Below, one piece after another: positions 44,223 through 52,204 of a stretch of 64,000 nt of DNA. The translations under genes and the position numbers were made by a program. The notes below the pieces were generated by a model. The model was not told the DNA's origin, searched no databases, and saw only the letters and a list, made by a program, of their open reading frames with translations. The DNA lies in assembly GCA_023414355.1 (NCBI GenBank), contig JAEZOB010000053.1:1-64000 (forward strand), read 5' to 3'. How positions within the stretch are numbered: position 1 is the first letter of the stretch; each line of letters begins with the position of its first letter. Source of the stretch: Bacillota bacterium. Lineage in GTDB: Bacteria > Bacillota > Clostridia > Lachnospirales > Lachnospiraceae.

Positions 44223-44927
44223 TCATTTTGTTATTAAAGAATTATACTCTTCCTTCAGCTTCGCTTCACAGAGTATGACGGACCGCATTGCGAGAACCTC
44301 CATCGCATCGATAAATCCCGGTCCGAGGGTAAAGTCCCTTTTGATGAGGGATAATTCCGTACAGCCGAGGACAATAACCTCAGCTCCTTCCTTCTTCAAT
44401 TGATCAGCAGCTGCTTGAAAGATACTAAAGTCAATTGGTTGATTCGCTTTCACTCCCCGGTAAATCAGATCAGACACCTGCTTCTGTTTTTCTTCGGTGG
44501 GCACAACTGTACTGATCTCGCATAAATCCAATTCCTGCTGTAGCAGACCGCTGTGGATGGTACCCTCCGAAGCCAGGATCCCTGCGCAGTGCACCTCCTG
44601 CACCTTCAGATAGCGTGCAATCTCCTGAACTGCGTGTAGTATCGGAGCCTTAATTCCCTCGGATAAGGAATCATGAAAATAATGTGCAGTGATGCAGGGA
44701 ATGGCGATATAATCCACTCCAATCCCCACCAGCTTCCTTCCGATCTCCAGCATAGCATAGAGCGGATTCTCACTGCTCTTACCAAGGATATAATCTGTCC
44801 TGTCCGGTATGGTTGGCATACTGAAGATCACCGTCTCAATATGCTCCTGATCCGATTTTGCCTCTGTCATTCGTACAAGTAATTCATAAAAATACGCTGT
44901 CGCCAACGGACCCAAGCCGCCAATCAC
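44223..44927 (-). CDS. Aspartate/glutamate racemase-family protein (unusual start)
   Basis: A 234-residue racemase. It begins IGGLGPLATAYFYELLV, the first catalytic Cys lies in YIAIPCITAHYF and the second in VIVLGCTELSLI. The frame is intact five codons further upstream as ACG-AAA-CGT-CTG-GGT. ACG stands where relatives have ATG (MKRLGVIGG), six bases after GGGGAG. Either ACG at 44942 or GTG at 44927 starts translation. It is 17 bases before the ligase gene, so it probably supplies the D-amino acid for that enzyme. Confidence 0.85.
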   Translation of the reverse strand: MIGGLGPLATAYFYELLVRMTEAKSDQEHIETVIFSMPTIPDRTDYILGKSSENPLYAMLEIGRKLVGIGVDYIAIPCITAHYFHDSLSEGIKAPILHAVQEIARYLKVQEVHCAGILASEGTIHSGLLQQELDLCEISTVVPTEEKQKQVSDLIYRGVKANQPIDFSIFQAAADQLKKEGAEVIVLGCTELSLIKRDFTLGPGFIDAMEVLAMRSVILCEAKLKEEYNSLITK

Positions 44928-45129
44928 ACCCAGACGTTTCGTAGTGCTCTCCCCTCTCTGTTCTGCAACTGTTTATCTTAATTACCCTTCTTAATAACTT
45001 TCTTGATACTCTTTTTATTTATACTTTTCCTTCAAACTTGTCTTTTTTACTGATCTTACTTATCTCTTGTACTTAGCCCTCATAGTTATCTTTCTTATTA
45101 AACTCTGCTTATTTATCTCTTAATCAACA

Positions 45130-46767
45130 CTACTCCGGCATAGCGGGATATAGGCTTTTATCATAAACATAATAATTATTGCCTCTTTCTTTGGTTAACT
45201 CCTCCACCTGCTGGTCAGTCAACAGAAACGAAGCCTTATGATCCTTGTTTGGACAGGCATCAAAGTGGTACCAGCCGTCACCGCAATTGATCAGATTCCA
45301 GAAGTGCTTTGTTCTTCCTCCCACTCTTCTGACTTCCATATTATCAATACCTGCTCTGGTTAACATTGCCTGCGAGACAGCGAAATAGGTAAAACAATCT
45401 CCATATCGTTTGCTCATTCCCCGATAGGCCTCTGCCAACCAGTCTGACTTATCAGAATCACCGCTATAATCAATATTGCCTCTGACCCATAGATAAATCG
45501 CATAGGCAATTTCTCTTTTCGTCATGTTCTGATTGGTAATTTGTAGTAAAAGTCCATCACAAAGCTCGTTGACCGACTCCTCAGTTACGTTAAATACCTT
45601 TACTATAATCCTTGCCGTCTTCGAAGTAAGATTGCCTGCACTATCCTCTGCTATATAAGTTACAGTATAGGTTCCCTCCTTCTTCAGATTCACTTCGCTG
45701 TTATCTACGGAGAAGGTCACCTTACTATCTCTGTTATCCGTTACCGTGACACCCTTTTTATAGGATACTGTATCCCCGATAAATACTGTCTTATCGCTGA
45801 CACCGGAAAATACAGGTGCTTCCTTATCTTCAACTACCTCCACTGTAACCGGAAGCTCGGTACGATTACCGGCACCATCCTTAAGGACTATGTGAAAGCT
45901 TTCTAGTCCCGGCTTCGTAAAATCAGGTTTCTTTAAGTAGCTCACCTTTACCGGAGTAGCATCTGTCATATTCATTACAAAGTCTTCTGGCTGGGGTGTA
46001 TCTCCGCAGAATACCTTGTTATCCTTAACCGAAGCCTTAGGCGCGACGGTATCGACTACCTCCACCTTACCATCAACTCGCTTTCCGTTGATCTCCAGTT
46101 CTACAGGATAACTCCCGATCTTCTTCGTATTGATTGTCTGTAAATCCGTAATCATGACAGCAGTATATCTGTCATCGTCTGCAAAATCCTTGATCGATAG
46201 CTTCTTTTGGGTACCTGCTTCCACTGTCAGCTTATTTCTGATGTCCAGTACCGTTAGTTTTGCCTTCTTCTCTGTGACATTTCCACTCTCATCCTGCAAT
46301 AGCAGGGACACCTCCTGTACTCCCGGTGAGTCGGTATCAGGAATACGTCTAAAATAAACCTTCACCTGAGTTTCATCCTTAATATTGGAAATAAAAGAAC
46401 TCGGGTCGGCACTTTCCCCTCGGAGCAAAAACTGATCCTTGACCTCAGCCTTAGGAGCCACAGTATCTACAACCTTAAGGAGAGAGGTATGAACTCTTCG
46501 TCCGATCTGAATCTGCACCTTGTAAATGCCGGGAATACTGGTGTCCAGCTTTTTCATGTCTGTCACAAAGGCTCCCTGGCGGTTCTTATATTTTAAGAAG
46601 CGATTTACATCCAATTTTTGCTCTCCGGCTTCCAAGGTAACTGCCTTGACTACCATTGGCCGCAGCTCAATATATGCAATACCTGTGAGTATCAGCAATA
46701 TCTCTATACTTAGGACCAGAAGGATGATCCCCTTCCTGTAGCCCCTACGTCTTCCATACCTTTTCAT
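45130..46767 (-). CDS. Membrane-anchored transglutaminase-like protein with Ig-like repeats
   Basis: A 545-residue surface protein. A membrane helix (about residues 13-32) is followed by four related beta-sandwich units carrying VVDTVAPKAEV and VVDTVAPKASV, one DUF5011-type Ig-like unit (PVFSGVSDKTVFIGD to YIAEDSAGN), and a transglutaminase-like core. The triad is visible as YGDCFTY (Cys), TKHFWN (His) and YHFDACP (Asp). It probably acts on cell-wall or surface peptides. I start it at MKRYGRRRGY after AGGAG. It lies just upstream of the Dlt-like genes in the same direction. Confidence 0.87.
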   Translation of the reverse strand: MKRYGRRRGYRKGIILLVLSIEILLILTGIAYIELRPMVVKAVTLEAGEQKLDVNRFLKYKNRQGAFVTDMKKLDTSIPGIYKVQIQIGRRVHTSLLKVVDTVAPKAEVKDQFLLRGESADPSSFISNIKDETQVKVYFRRIPDTDSPGVQEVSLLLQDESGNVTEKKAKLTVLDIRNKLTVEAGTQKKLSIKDFADDDRYTAVMITDLQTINTKKIGSYPVELEINGKRVDGKVEVVDTVAPKASVKDNKVFCGDTPQPEDFVMNMTDATPVKVSYLKKPDFTKPGLESFHIVLKDGAGNRTELPVTVEVVEDKEAPVFSGVSDKTVFIGDTVSYKKGVTVTDNRDSKVTFSVDNSEVNLKKEGTYTVTYIAEDSAGNLTSKTARIIVKVFNVTEESVNELCDGLLLQITNQNMTKREIAYAIYLWVRGNIDYSGDSDKSDWLAEAYRGMSKRYGDCFTYFAVSQAMLTRAGIDNMEVRRVGGRTKHFWNLINCGDGWYHFDACPNKDHKASFLLTDQQVEELTKERGNNYYVYDKSLYPAMPE

Positions 46768-47047
46768 AATTTCTCCTCTTATCATTGAAACATCATCGAA
46801 AATCATATTTGGGATATTTTTACTTTTTTATTTTATGTATATGATATTCTCTTGATTAGCGAATGTCAATATCTGTTATTCTTTTCCGGCAGTATCCTAT
46901 CTGCTTATCTCCTCTTTTTGTAATTAAGTATTTCTACTCTGAGTTAGTATTGACAGAATGCAGGAATTTACACAACAAGCGAATAATTACATTTTTCACC
47001 ATTATTCGATTGAAGCATATAATATTTATAGAAAGGAGTTGATGACT

Positions 47048-47230
47048 ATGGGATGTAACGGATATGGCTGTAGACCATACAGAGATAATGATTATGGTCG
47101 AAGACGGGACCATGATTTCCATTGTGGTTCGCCCTACGGTCCCCCTTGCCGCAGACGCAGGCCTTACCGTGATGACTTTCGACACCATCCATCAGGAGGA
47201 TTTTTCTTTGGTTTTCCACGGATTTACTAA
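47048..47230 (+). CDS. Small Cys/Arg/Gly-rich protein
   Basis: A 60-residue protein beginning MGCNGYGCRPYRDNDYGRRR, with CGSPYGPPCRRRR and a GGFFFGFPRIY end. Four cysteines, many Arg, Tyr and Asp, and no hydrophobic core are seen. I start it at 47048, nine bases after AAAGGAG; the frame is open to 46958. The composition recalls small clostridial spore-coat or exosporium proteins, but no family is recognised. Upstream, 46768-47041, is AT-rich and holds nothing I can name. Confidence 0.6.
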   Translation: MGCNGYGCRPYRDNDYGRRRDHDFHCGSPYGPPCRRRRPYRDDFRHHPSGGFFFGFPRIY

Positions 47231-47344
47231 TCTTCTTATAACCTTTGCGCTACGAAAAAATGCTTTACTTCATTAACTTAGAGTGTTAAAATTATACTGT
47301 GTGAAAAAGCATATAATCACAACCTGATGAAAGGAGTCCTACCG

Positions 47345-47647
47345 ATGAGCAAAAACATCAGAACAACTGCTGTTGACCATCTTTTCGAGGCAATTTTAAG
47401 TTTAAAGGATTCGGAGGAATGTTATACATTTTTTGAAGACATATGTACTGTGAATGAGCTATTATCCTTATCTCAAAGATTTGAAGTGGCACGTATGCTG
47501 CGTTGCCATAAGACTTACTTGGAAATTGCAGAAAAGACCGGCGCTTCTACTGCTACCATCAGCCGTGTTAACCGCTCTCTGAATTATGGCAATGACGGCT
47601 ATGATATGGTCTTTGCCAGAATGAAAGATCCCTTTTCGGATAAATAA
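47345..47647 (+). CDS. YerC/YecD-family TrpR-related protein
   Basis: A 100-residue helix-turn-helix protein of the TrpR-like YerC group. Its pattern is LFEAILSLKDSEECYTFFEDICT, LSLSQRFEVARMLRCHKTYL and GASTATISRVNRSLNYG. AAAGGAG lies before the ATG. Such proteins are widespread in Firmicutes and their targets are poorly known. Confidence 0.9.
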   Translation: MSKNIRTTAVDHLFEAILSLKDSEECYTFFEDICTVNELLSLSQRFEVARMLRCHKTYLEIAEKTGASTATISRVNRSLNYGNDGYDMVFARMKDPFSDK

Positions 47648-47660
47648 TCAGCAAATGAAT

Positions 47661-47694
47661 AATGAGCCCATAACCGGTTGGTTATGAGCTCATT
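47661..47694. terminator. Bidirectional intrinsic terminator
   Basis: AATGAGC-C-CATAACC and GGTTATG-A-GCTCATT pair with one opposed mismatch, followed by T-rich DNA on the plus strand. It lies between the convergent YerC and DUF1836 genes. Confidence 0.85.
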
Positions 47695-47714
47695 TTAATT
47701 TACTTGGTTTCTAC

Positions 47715-48410
47715 TTATATGTCAACCTTCTTATTCTCTGACTTTTTATCTTCCGGCTTCTTCTTGCTTTCCTTCTTAACTTCAGCCTTGCCGGCATTTA
47801 CTTTATTATGATTGCTTTCTCCCATCAATGCATCATCGATCATCTTCTCAATCATATGTTTTCTCATATACACATCAAAGCAGAGCATGCTGATGAATGA
47901 GAATGAGGTCAGGAAATCATGATCCTCCTTATTGGTAACCTCAGGAAAGGATTCCTTAGCTTTGGTCATCTTACGGATCATATCCTTGGTAAGGGCATCT
48001 GTCTGCTCCTTCTCCAAGCGGAATATCTCCTCGTAGATCTCTTCCAGCTTTATTTTGGATTTATCTCCGTAATAACGTTCCGTCAACGGATTGAAGATGC
48101 TCTGGATATCACTGATGGAGAGGATATTCTTGAAATAATAAATAAAAATCAAAAGGAACATATGCTCCTTGGTATATTTCTTCTTACTGGGCGGAGGTAA
48201 CAGCTCGTTCTTGGTATAGTTATTGATCATCGTCTTCGTCAGTAGCTTATCCTCACTGTAACGCTTCGAAGATTTCAGATGCTTATCCATAAAAGTCGTT
48301 ACCTGATCCATATAAAGATCTATATTTGGTATATCATCTGGCATGATGTATTTCACGTCCTTCAAGCTGTCGATTAAGCTCCTGATATACTCCTCTTTCG
48401 TCATATCCAA
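47715..48410 (-). CDS. DUF1836-domain protein
   Basis: A protein of about 231 residues. The DUF1836 pattern is YIMPDDIPNIDLYMDQVTTF, KTMINNYTKNELLPPPSKKK and YTKEHMFLLIFIYYFKNILS, a MerR-like winged helix region. A Lys/Glu-rich disordered tail of about 30 residues ends it. Start is uncertain: TTG at 48410 has GAGG eight bases away, ATG is at 48404, GTG is at 48419. Role unknown, probably DNA-binding. Confidence 0.82.
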   Translation of the reverse strand: MDMTKEEYIRSLIDSLKDVKYIMPDDIPNIDLYMDQVTTFMDKHLKSSKRYSEDKLLTKTMINNYTKNELLPPPSKKKYTKEHMFLLIFIYYFKNILSISDIQSIFNPLTERYYGDKSKIKLEEIYEEIFRLEKEQTDALTKDMIRKMTKAKESFPEVTNKEDHDFLTSFSFISMLCFDVYMRKHMIEKMIDDALMGESNHNKVNAGKAEVKKESKKKPEDKKSENKKVDI

Positions 48411-48515
48411 TAGTATCACCTCTATTTCATTATATAGTATCCGTTACTAGATGTCAAAGCAAAAATAAACCTGTGGCTAGCAGCAACTGTTAATTTCGGG
48501 GTAGGAAATGCAGGA

Positions 48516-48544
48516 TTGAATCTGACCAAGTGCCATGCTATAAT
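48516..48544 (+). promoter_or_regulatory. Sigma-A promoter for a probable ncRNA
   Basis: TTGAAT (48516-48521), a 17-base spacer and TATAAT (48539-48544) form a near-consensus promoter. No coding start with a ribosome binding site follows for more than 450 bases. Transcription would begin at about 48551 and run into the structured element. Confidence 0.75.
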
Positions 48545-48550
48545 AAACAT

Positions 48551-48778
48551 ATGTTTGCAGTGGCGTGGCATGGAAAGCCTCAGGTTATTAACATGAATAA
48601 GGCTGTATAGTAATTCATCCGACAGCCTTACCCTCCTTGGCATATCCTCTTAGGAGCCTCAAAGCTTAGTGAAACGACACATAAGCTGGTGTCGTTCCAC
48701 CTGAGTCTCCTATCGGATATAAGCAGCCTACGTCGGCCGGTCTAGTCGGGCTGAATTACTATACAGCCTTATTCATGA
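48551..48778 (+). ncRNA. Probable structured noncoding RNA
   Basis: A closing stem of 26 perfect pairs joins 48592-48617 with 48752-48777 (GCTGTATAGTAATTCA in the left arm). Inside, nested helices pair GCATATCC with GGATAT, AGGAG with CTCCT, CTCA with TGAG and AACGACAC with GTGTCGTT; CCGAC can also pair with GTCGG. A near-consensus promoter stands upstream on this strand. The length (about 190-230 nt) and multi-branched fold recall known clostridial orphan RNAs such as the raiA motif, which I cannot confirm without a covariance search. The rest of the 48411-49021 gap holds no gene I can support. Confidence 0.7.
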
Positions 48779-49021
48779 TTTACACATCGTTCCTGCTTAT
48801 TGATGTCAGGGATGTATTCCGTGAAAATCAATATTTCTAATCCGAGTAGATATATATCTGTATAGTTGATATAATGTAGAATTATGATTTATAAGAGTCT
48901 AATTAAACTATAATTTACGAGTATTACACATCGATTTATACTGGCTTTTGATTTGGGTAATTTTGAACCTATCCGGTTAGCTGGGGGTTGATGTTCTTAT
49001 AAAAAATCTTTGGAGGTTACT

Positions 49022-51346
49022 ATGAGTATTTATGATACATTGAATCCCGAACAGAAGCGCGCAGTGCTTCATGACAAGGGGCCGCTTCTGATCCTGGCCG
49101 GTGCTGGCTCTGGTAAGACTCGTGTCCTCACCCACCGTATTGCTTATCTGATTGAGGAACGCGGAGTGAATCCCTATAGCATCCTTGCGATTACCTTCAC
49201 CAATAAGGCCGCAAAGGAGATGCGCGAACGTGTCGATAAGATCGTGGGCTACGGTTCGGAGAATATCTGGGTCAGTACCTTCCATTCCACCTGTGTCCGC
49301 ATCCTTAGAAGATTCATAGATACCATCGGCTATTCCAAAAGCTTCACGATCTATGATGCCGATGATCAGAAGACCCTGATGCGGGAAATCTGTAAATATC
49401 TAAACATCGATACCAAGAAAACCAATGAGCGTGCGATCCTTTCCGTGATCTCCAAGGCGAAGGACGAGCTGATCTCTCCCGAAGAATTTACAAGAAATGC
49501 CGGAGGGGACTTAACACAGAATCGTTATGCCCAGGCTTATACCGAATACCAGAAGAGACTCCGTCAGAGCAATGCTTTGGATTTTGATGATTTGATTTAT
49601 AAGACCGTAGAACTGTTTCAATTGAATCCCGGCGCGCTCGCTTATTTTCAGAACCGTTTCCAATACATAATGGTGGACGAGTATCAGGATACGAATACGG
49701 CTCAGTTCCGTCTCATCCATCTGCTCTCCTCCGGTGTGAACATTTACGGAGAAAGGGAATATAATCTATGTGTAGTGGGTGATGATGACCAGTCCATCTA
49801 TAAATTCCGCGGTGCGAATATTTATAACATCCTGAACTTTGAGAAATCCTTTCCGAATACAGAGGTAATCAAGCTGGAGCAGAACTACCGCTCCACGAAA
49901 AGTATCCTGAATGCTGCTAATGAAGTGATCTGCAACAATCAGGGGCGAAAGGAAAAATCGCTCTGGACAGAGAATGAGGATGGGGAACCGGTTCATTTCA
50001 CTCAATTCGAGACAGATTTTGAAGAGGCAGATTATGTCACTGATGAAATCAGACGGACCGTGGACAGTGGTGCAGCTAATTATCAGGATTTCGCTGTTCT
50101 CTACAGAACCAATGCTCAGTCCCGTCTGTTCGAGGAGAAGCTGTTGCTGCGCAACATTCCCTATAAGATCATCGGTGGCGTGAATTTCTATGCCCGCAAG
50201 GAAATCAAGGATATGCTCGCTTACCTAAAGACCATTGATAACGGTCTGGACAGTCTGGCTGTGAAGAGAATTATCAATGTACCCAGAAGAGGCATCGGTC
50301 TGACTACCGTTGATAAGGTCAATGATTATGCTGTAGCAAACGAAATGAGCTTTTATGAGGCACTGACCAGGGCTCACTATATCCCGGGTCTGGAGCGTTC
50401 TGCCTCGAAGATTGCTCCCTTCGTCAGTCTGATTGAGGGTTTGAAATCCAGAATTAAGCAGGAGGGCTATTCGCTTCGGGAACTGATCGATGATATCCTG
50501 GATGCTACCGGATACCTGCGGGAGCTGGAGGAAGAGAAGGATGAAGAGGCTCAGGATCGAATCGGCAACATCAATGAACTCGTCAATAAGCTGGTTACCT
50601 ATGAGGAGAATGCCGAAGAGCTTCCTACCCTAAGCGGCTTCCTGGAGGAGGTTGCTCTGGTTGCTGATATCGATACGCTGGAGGATGGAGTAGATCATAT
50701 CGTCCTGATGACCCTCCACAGTGCGAAGGGTCTGGAATTCCCTTATGTATATCTCTGCGGTATGGAGGAGGGGGTCTTCCCCGGATATATGTCAATCTTT
50801 GCGGATAATCCGGTCGAAGAGATTGAGGAGGAACGCCGCCTCTGCTACGTCGGTATTACCCGGGCTATGAAGCAGCTGTCTCTGTCTGCAGCAAAGCAGA
50901 GGATGCTGCGCGGTGAGACCCAGTACAATAGGCAATCCCGTTTCATCAATGAGATACCGAGATATCTACTGAAGATGAACACCCCCGGACCAAAGAGATC
51001 AAAGTTTACCTTTGAAGAGGATACCACAGGGGCCAAGCGCTCCTTCGGTCGTTCCTTTGACAGCTTTGATCATGAGATCAATTTTGATAAACCCCATGCA
51101 ACATCCTACACTCAGCCTCAAGCCAACTATAAGCCATATATTGCCGAGACCAAGCAGTTCGAAGGTAAGCAGATGGGTACCTTGAATTACGGTGTCGGTG
51201 ATACGGTGAAGCATATCAAATTCGGTGTCGGTATCGTAATTGATATCACTAAGGGTGGTAAGGATTATGAGGTTACAGTAGACTTCCCGAACTTCGGAGT
51301 CAAGAAGCTACTCTCCACCTTTGCAAATCTGATAAAAATTGGTTAA
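49022..51346 (+). CDS. pcrA: ATP-dependent DNA helicase PcrA (UvrD family)
   Basis: A 774-residue SF1 helicase for repair and rolling-circle replication. Motif I is LAGAGSGKTRVLTHR, Ia is AITFTNKAAKEM, II is VDEYQDTN, III is VVGDDDQSIYKFRGA, IV is LEQNYRS, V is MTLHSAKGLEFPYVY and VI is RLCYVGITRA. The C-terminal Tudor-like part (GVGDTVKHIKFGVGIVIDI) is typical of PcrA, not Rep. Start at 49022 with GGAGG five bases upstream. Confidence 0.96.
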   Translation: MSIYDTLNPEQKRAVLHDKGPLLILAGAGSGKTRVLTHRIAYLIEERGVNPYSILAITFTNKAAKEMRERVDKIVGYGSENIWVSTFHSTCVRILRRFIDTIGYSKSFTIYDADDQKTLMREICKYLNIDTKKTNERAILSVISKAKDELISPEEFTRNAGGDLTQNRYAQAYTEYQKRLRQSNALDFDDLIYKTVELFQLNPGALAYFQNRFQYIMVDEYQDTNTAQFRLIHLLSSGVNIYGEREYNLCVVGDDDQSIYKFRGANIYNILNFEKSFPNTEVIKLEQNYRSTKSILNAANEVICNNQGRKEKSLWTENEDGEPVHFTQFETDFEEADYVTDEIRRTVDSGAANYQDFAVLYRTNAQSRLFEEKLLLRNIPYKIIGGVNFYARKEIKDMLAYLKTIDNGLDSLAVKRIINVPRRGIGLTTVDKVNDYAVANEMSFYEALTRAHYIPGLERSASKIAPFVSLIEGLKSRIKQEGYSLRELIDDILDATGYLRELEEEKDEEAQDRIGNINELVNKLVTYEENAEELPTLSGFLEEVALVADIDTLEDGVDHIVLMTLHSAKGLEFPYVYLCGMEEGVFPGYMSIFADNPVEEIEEERRLCYVGITRAMKQLSLSAAKQRMLRGETQYNRQSRFINEIPRYLLKMNTPGPKRSKFTFEEDTTGAKRSFGRSFDSFDHEINFDKPHATSYTQPQANYKPYIAETKQFEGKQMGTLNYGVGDTVKHIKFGVGIVIDITKGGKDYEVTVDFPNFGVKKLLSTFANLIKIG

Positions 51347-51379
51347 TCAGCATGTAGATGAGATATCATTGCCAAAAGT

Positions 51380-51482
51380 GCACATCATAAAATGATGTGC
51401 CTATATTGCACAGTAATAGCAGTTGAAAAGCAAGCTTTCACTTACTATTTTGTGCAATAAATCATGCTGCTTAAGCAGCATG
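51380..51482. other. Hairpin cluster after pcrA
   Basis: Three stems are visible: GCACATCAT/ATGATGTGC (51380-51400), an outer TTGCACA/TGTGCAA stem (51406-51457) and a perfect 20-base palindrome CATGCTGCTTAAGCAGCATG (51463-51482). The last could end the pcrA transcript. The other bases of the 51347-51699 gap are AT-rich without further signals. Confidence 0.65.
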
Positions 51483-51699
51483 ACCTTTTGACACTTCAAT
51501 TTTAATTATGAATAAATTTGCTAATCTTAAGAAATATTATAGTAATGACAAATAATTTGTGCTATACTATAGCCAAAGCAAGCAATTGCCAATGCATACC
51601 ATTTTCTGTGGAATATATTTCAATATTGTGTATGCAATATTCGTATCAGAATTACAAGGCACGCATGCCTTGTCATAAATATCAGAAGGGAGTGTTATC

Positions 51700-51969
51700 A
51701 TGGGAAACAAACTGGAAGAGCTTTTAAGCACAATGAAATTAGGTGAATTGGTTCACAAAAAGGATTCTTGCGACAAGAAGAAACATGTCGTAATGTGTGT
51801 TCTGGCAGTAATCGGTGGGGTTGCCGCTGTCGCTGCAATCGCCTATGCAGTATACAGATATATGAACCCCGATTATCTCGAGGATTTCGATGATGACTTC
51901 GATGATTACGAGGACGATACCGAGGCTACCGGTGAGGAAGAAACCTCCTCTACTGCTTCGGAAGAATAA
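51700..51969 (+). CDS. Small single-pass membrane protein with acidic tail
   Basis: An 89-residue protein. A Lys-rich N-terminal part (MGNKLEELLSTMKLGELVHK) is followed by one membrane helix (VVMCVLAVIGGVAAVAAIAY) and a tail of Asp, Glu, Ser and Thr. AGAAGGGAG precedes the ATG. No family is recognised; it probably sits in the cytoplasmic membrane with its acidic tail outside. Confidence 0.72.
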   Translation: MGNKLEELLSTMKLGELVHKKDSCDKKKHVVMCVLAVIGGVAAVAAIAYAVYRYMNPDYLEDFDDDFDDYEDDTEATGEEETSSTASEE

Positions 51970-51986
51970 GAGCTGTAAAAGAATAA

Positions 51987-52023
51987 CGGGTATTGCATCG
52001 TTTGGTGCAGTACCCGCTTTTTT
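51987..52023 (+). terminator. Intrinsic terminator
   Basis: CGGGTATTGCA and TGCAGTACCCG pair with one mismatch around an 8-base loop, and six T follow. It lies 18 bases after the small membrane protein gene. Confidence 0.9.
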
Positions 52024-52204
52024 ATGTTTCTTATTATTTAATTATTGTCCTTTTCATATCAGGCCATTTATGAACTATAAGCAATGATCTGTGTATCAAT
52101 ATTATCATCTTTTTATTAACGATATCCATTCTATAGGTCTAATCTTTCACTATATAGACTTTATACCTATCACTTCAGGTTACTTACCTGGTTTATTTAG
52201 AATT

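Noticed and set aside
48422..48643. A 73-codon leftward frame over the structured element upstream of pcrA
   Set aside because: It has no ribosome binding site, runs antisense through the left arm of the 26-base stem, and its composition looks non-coding; the RNA explanation fits better.
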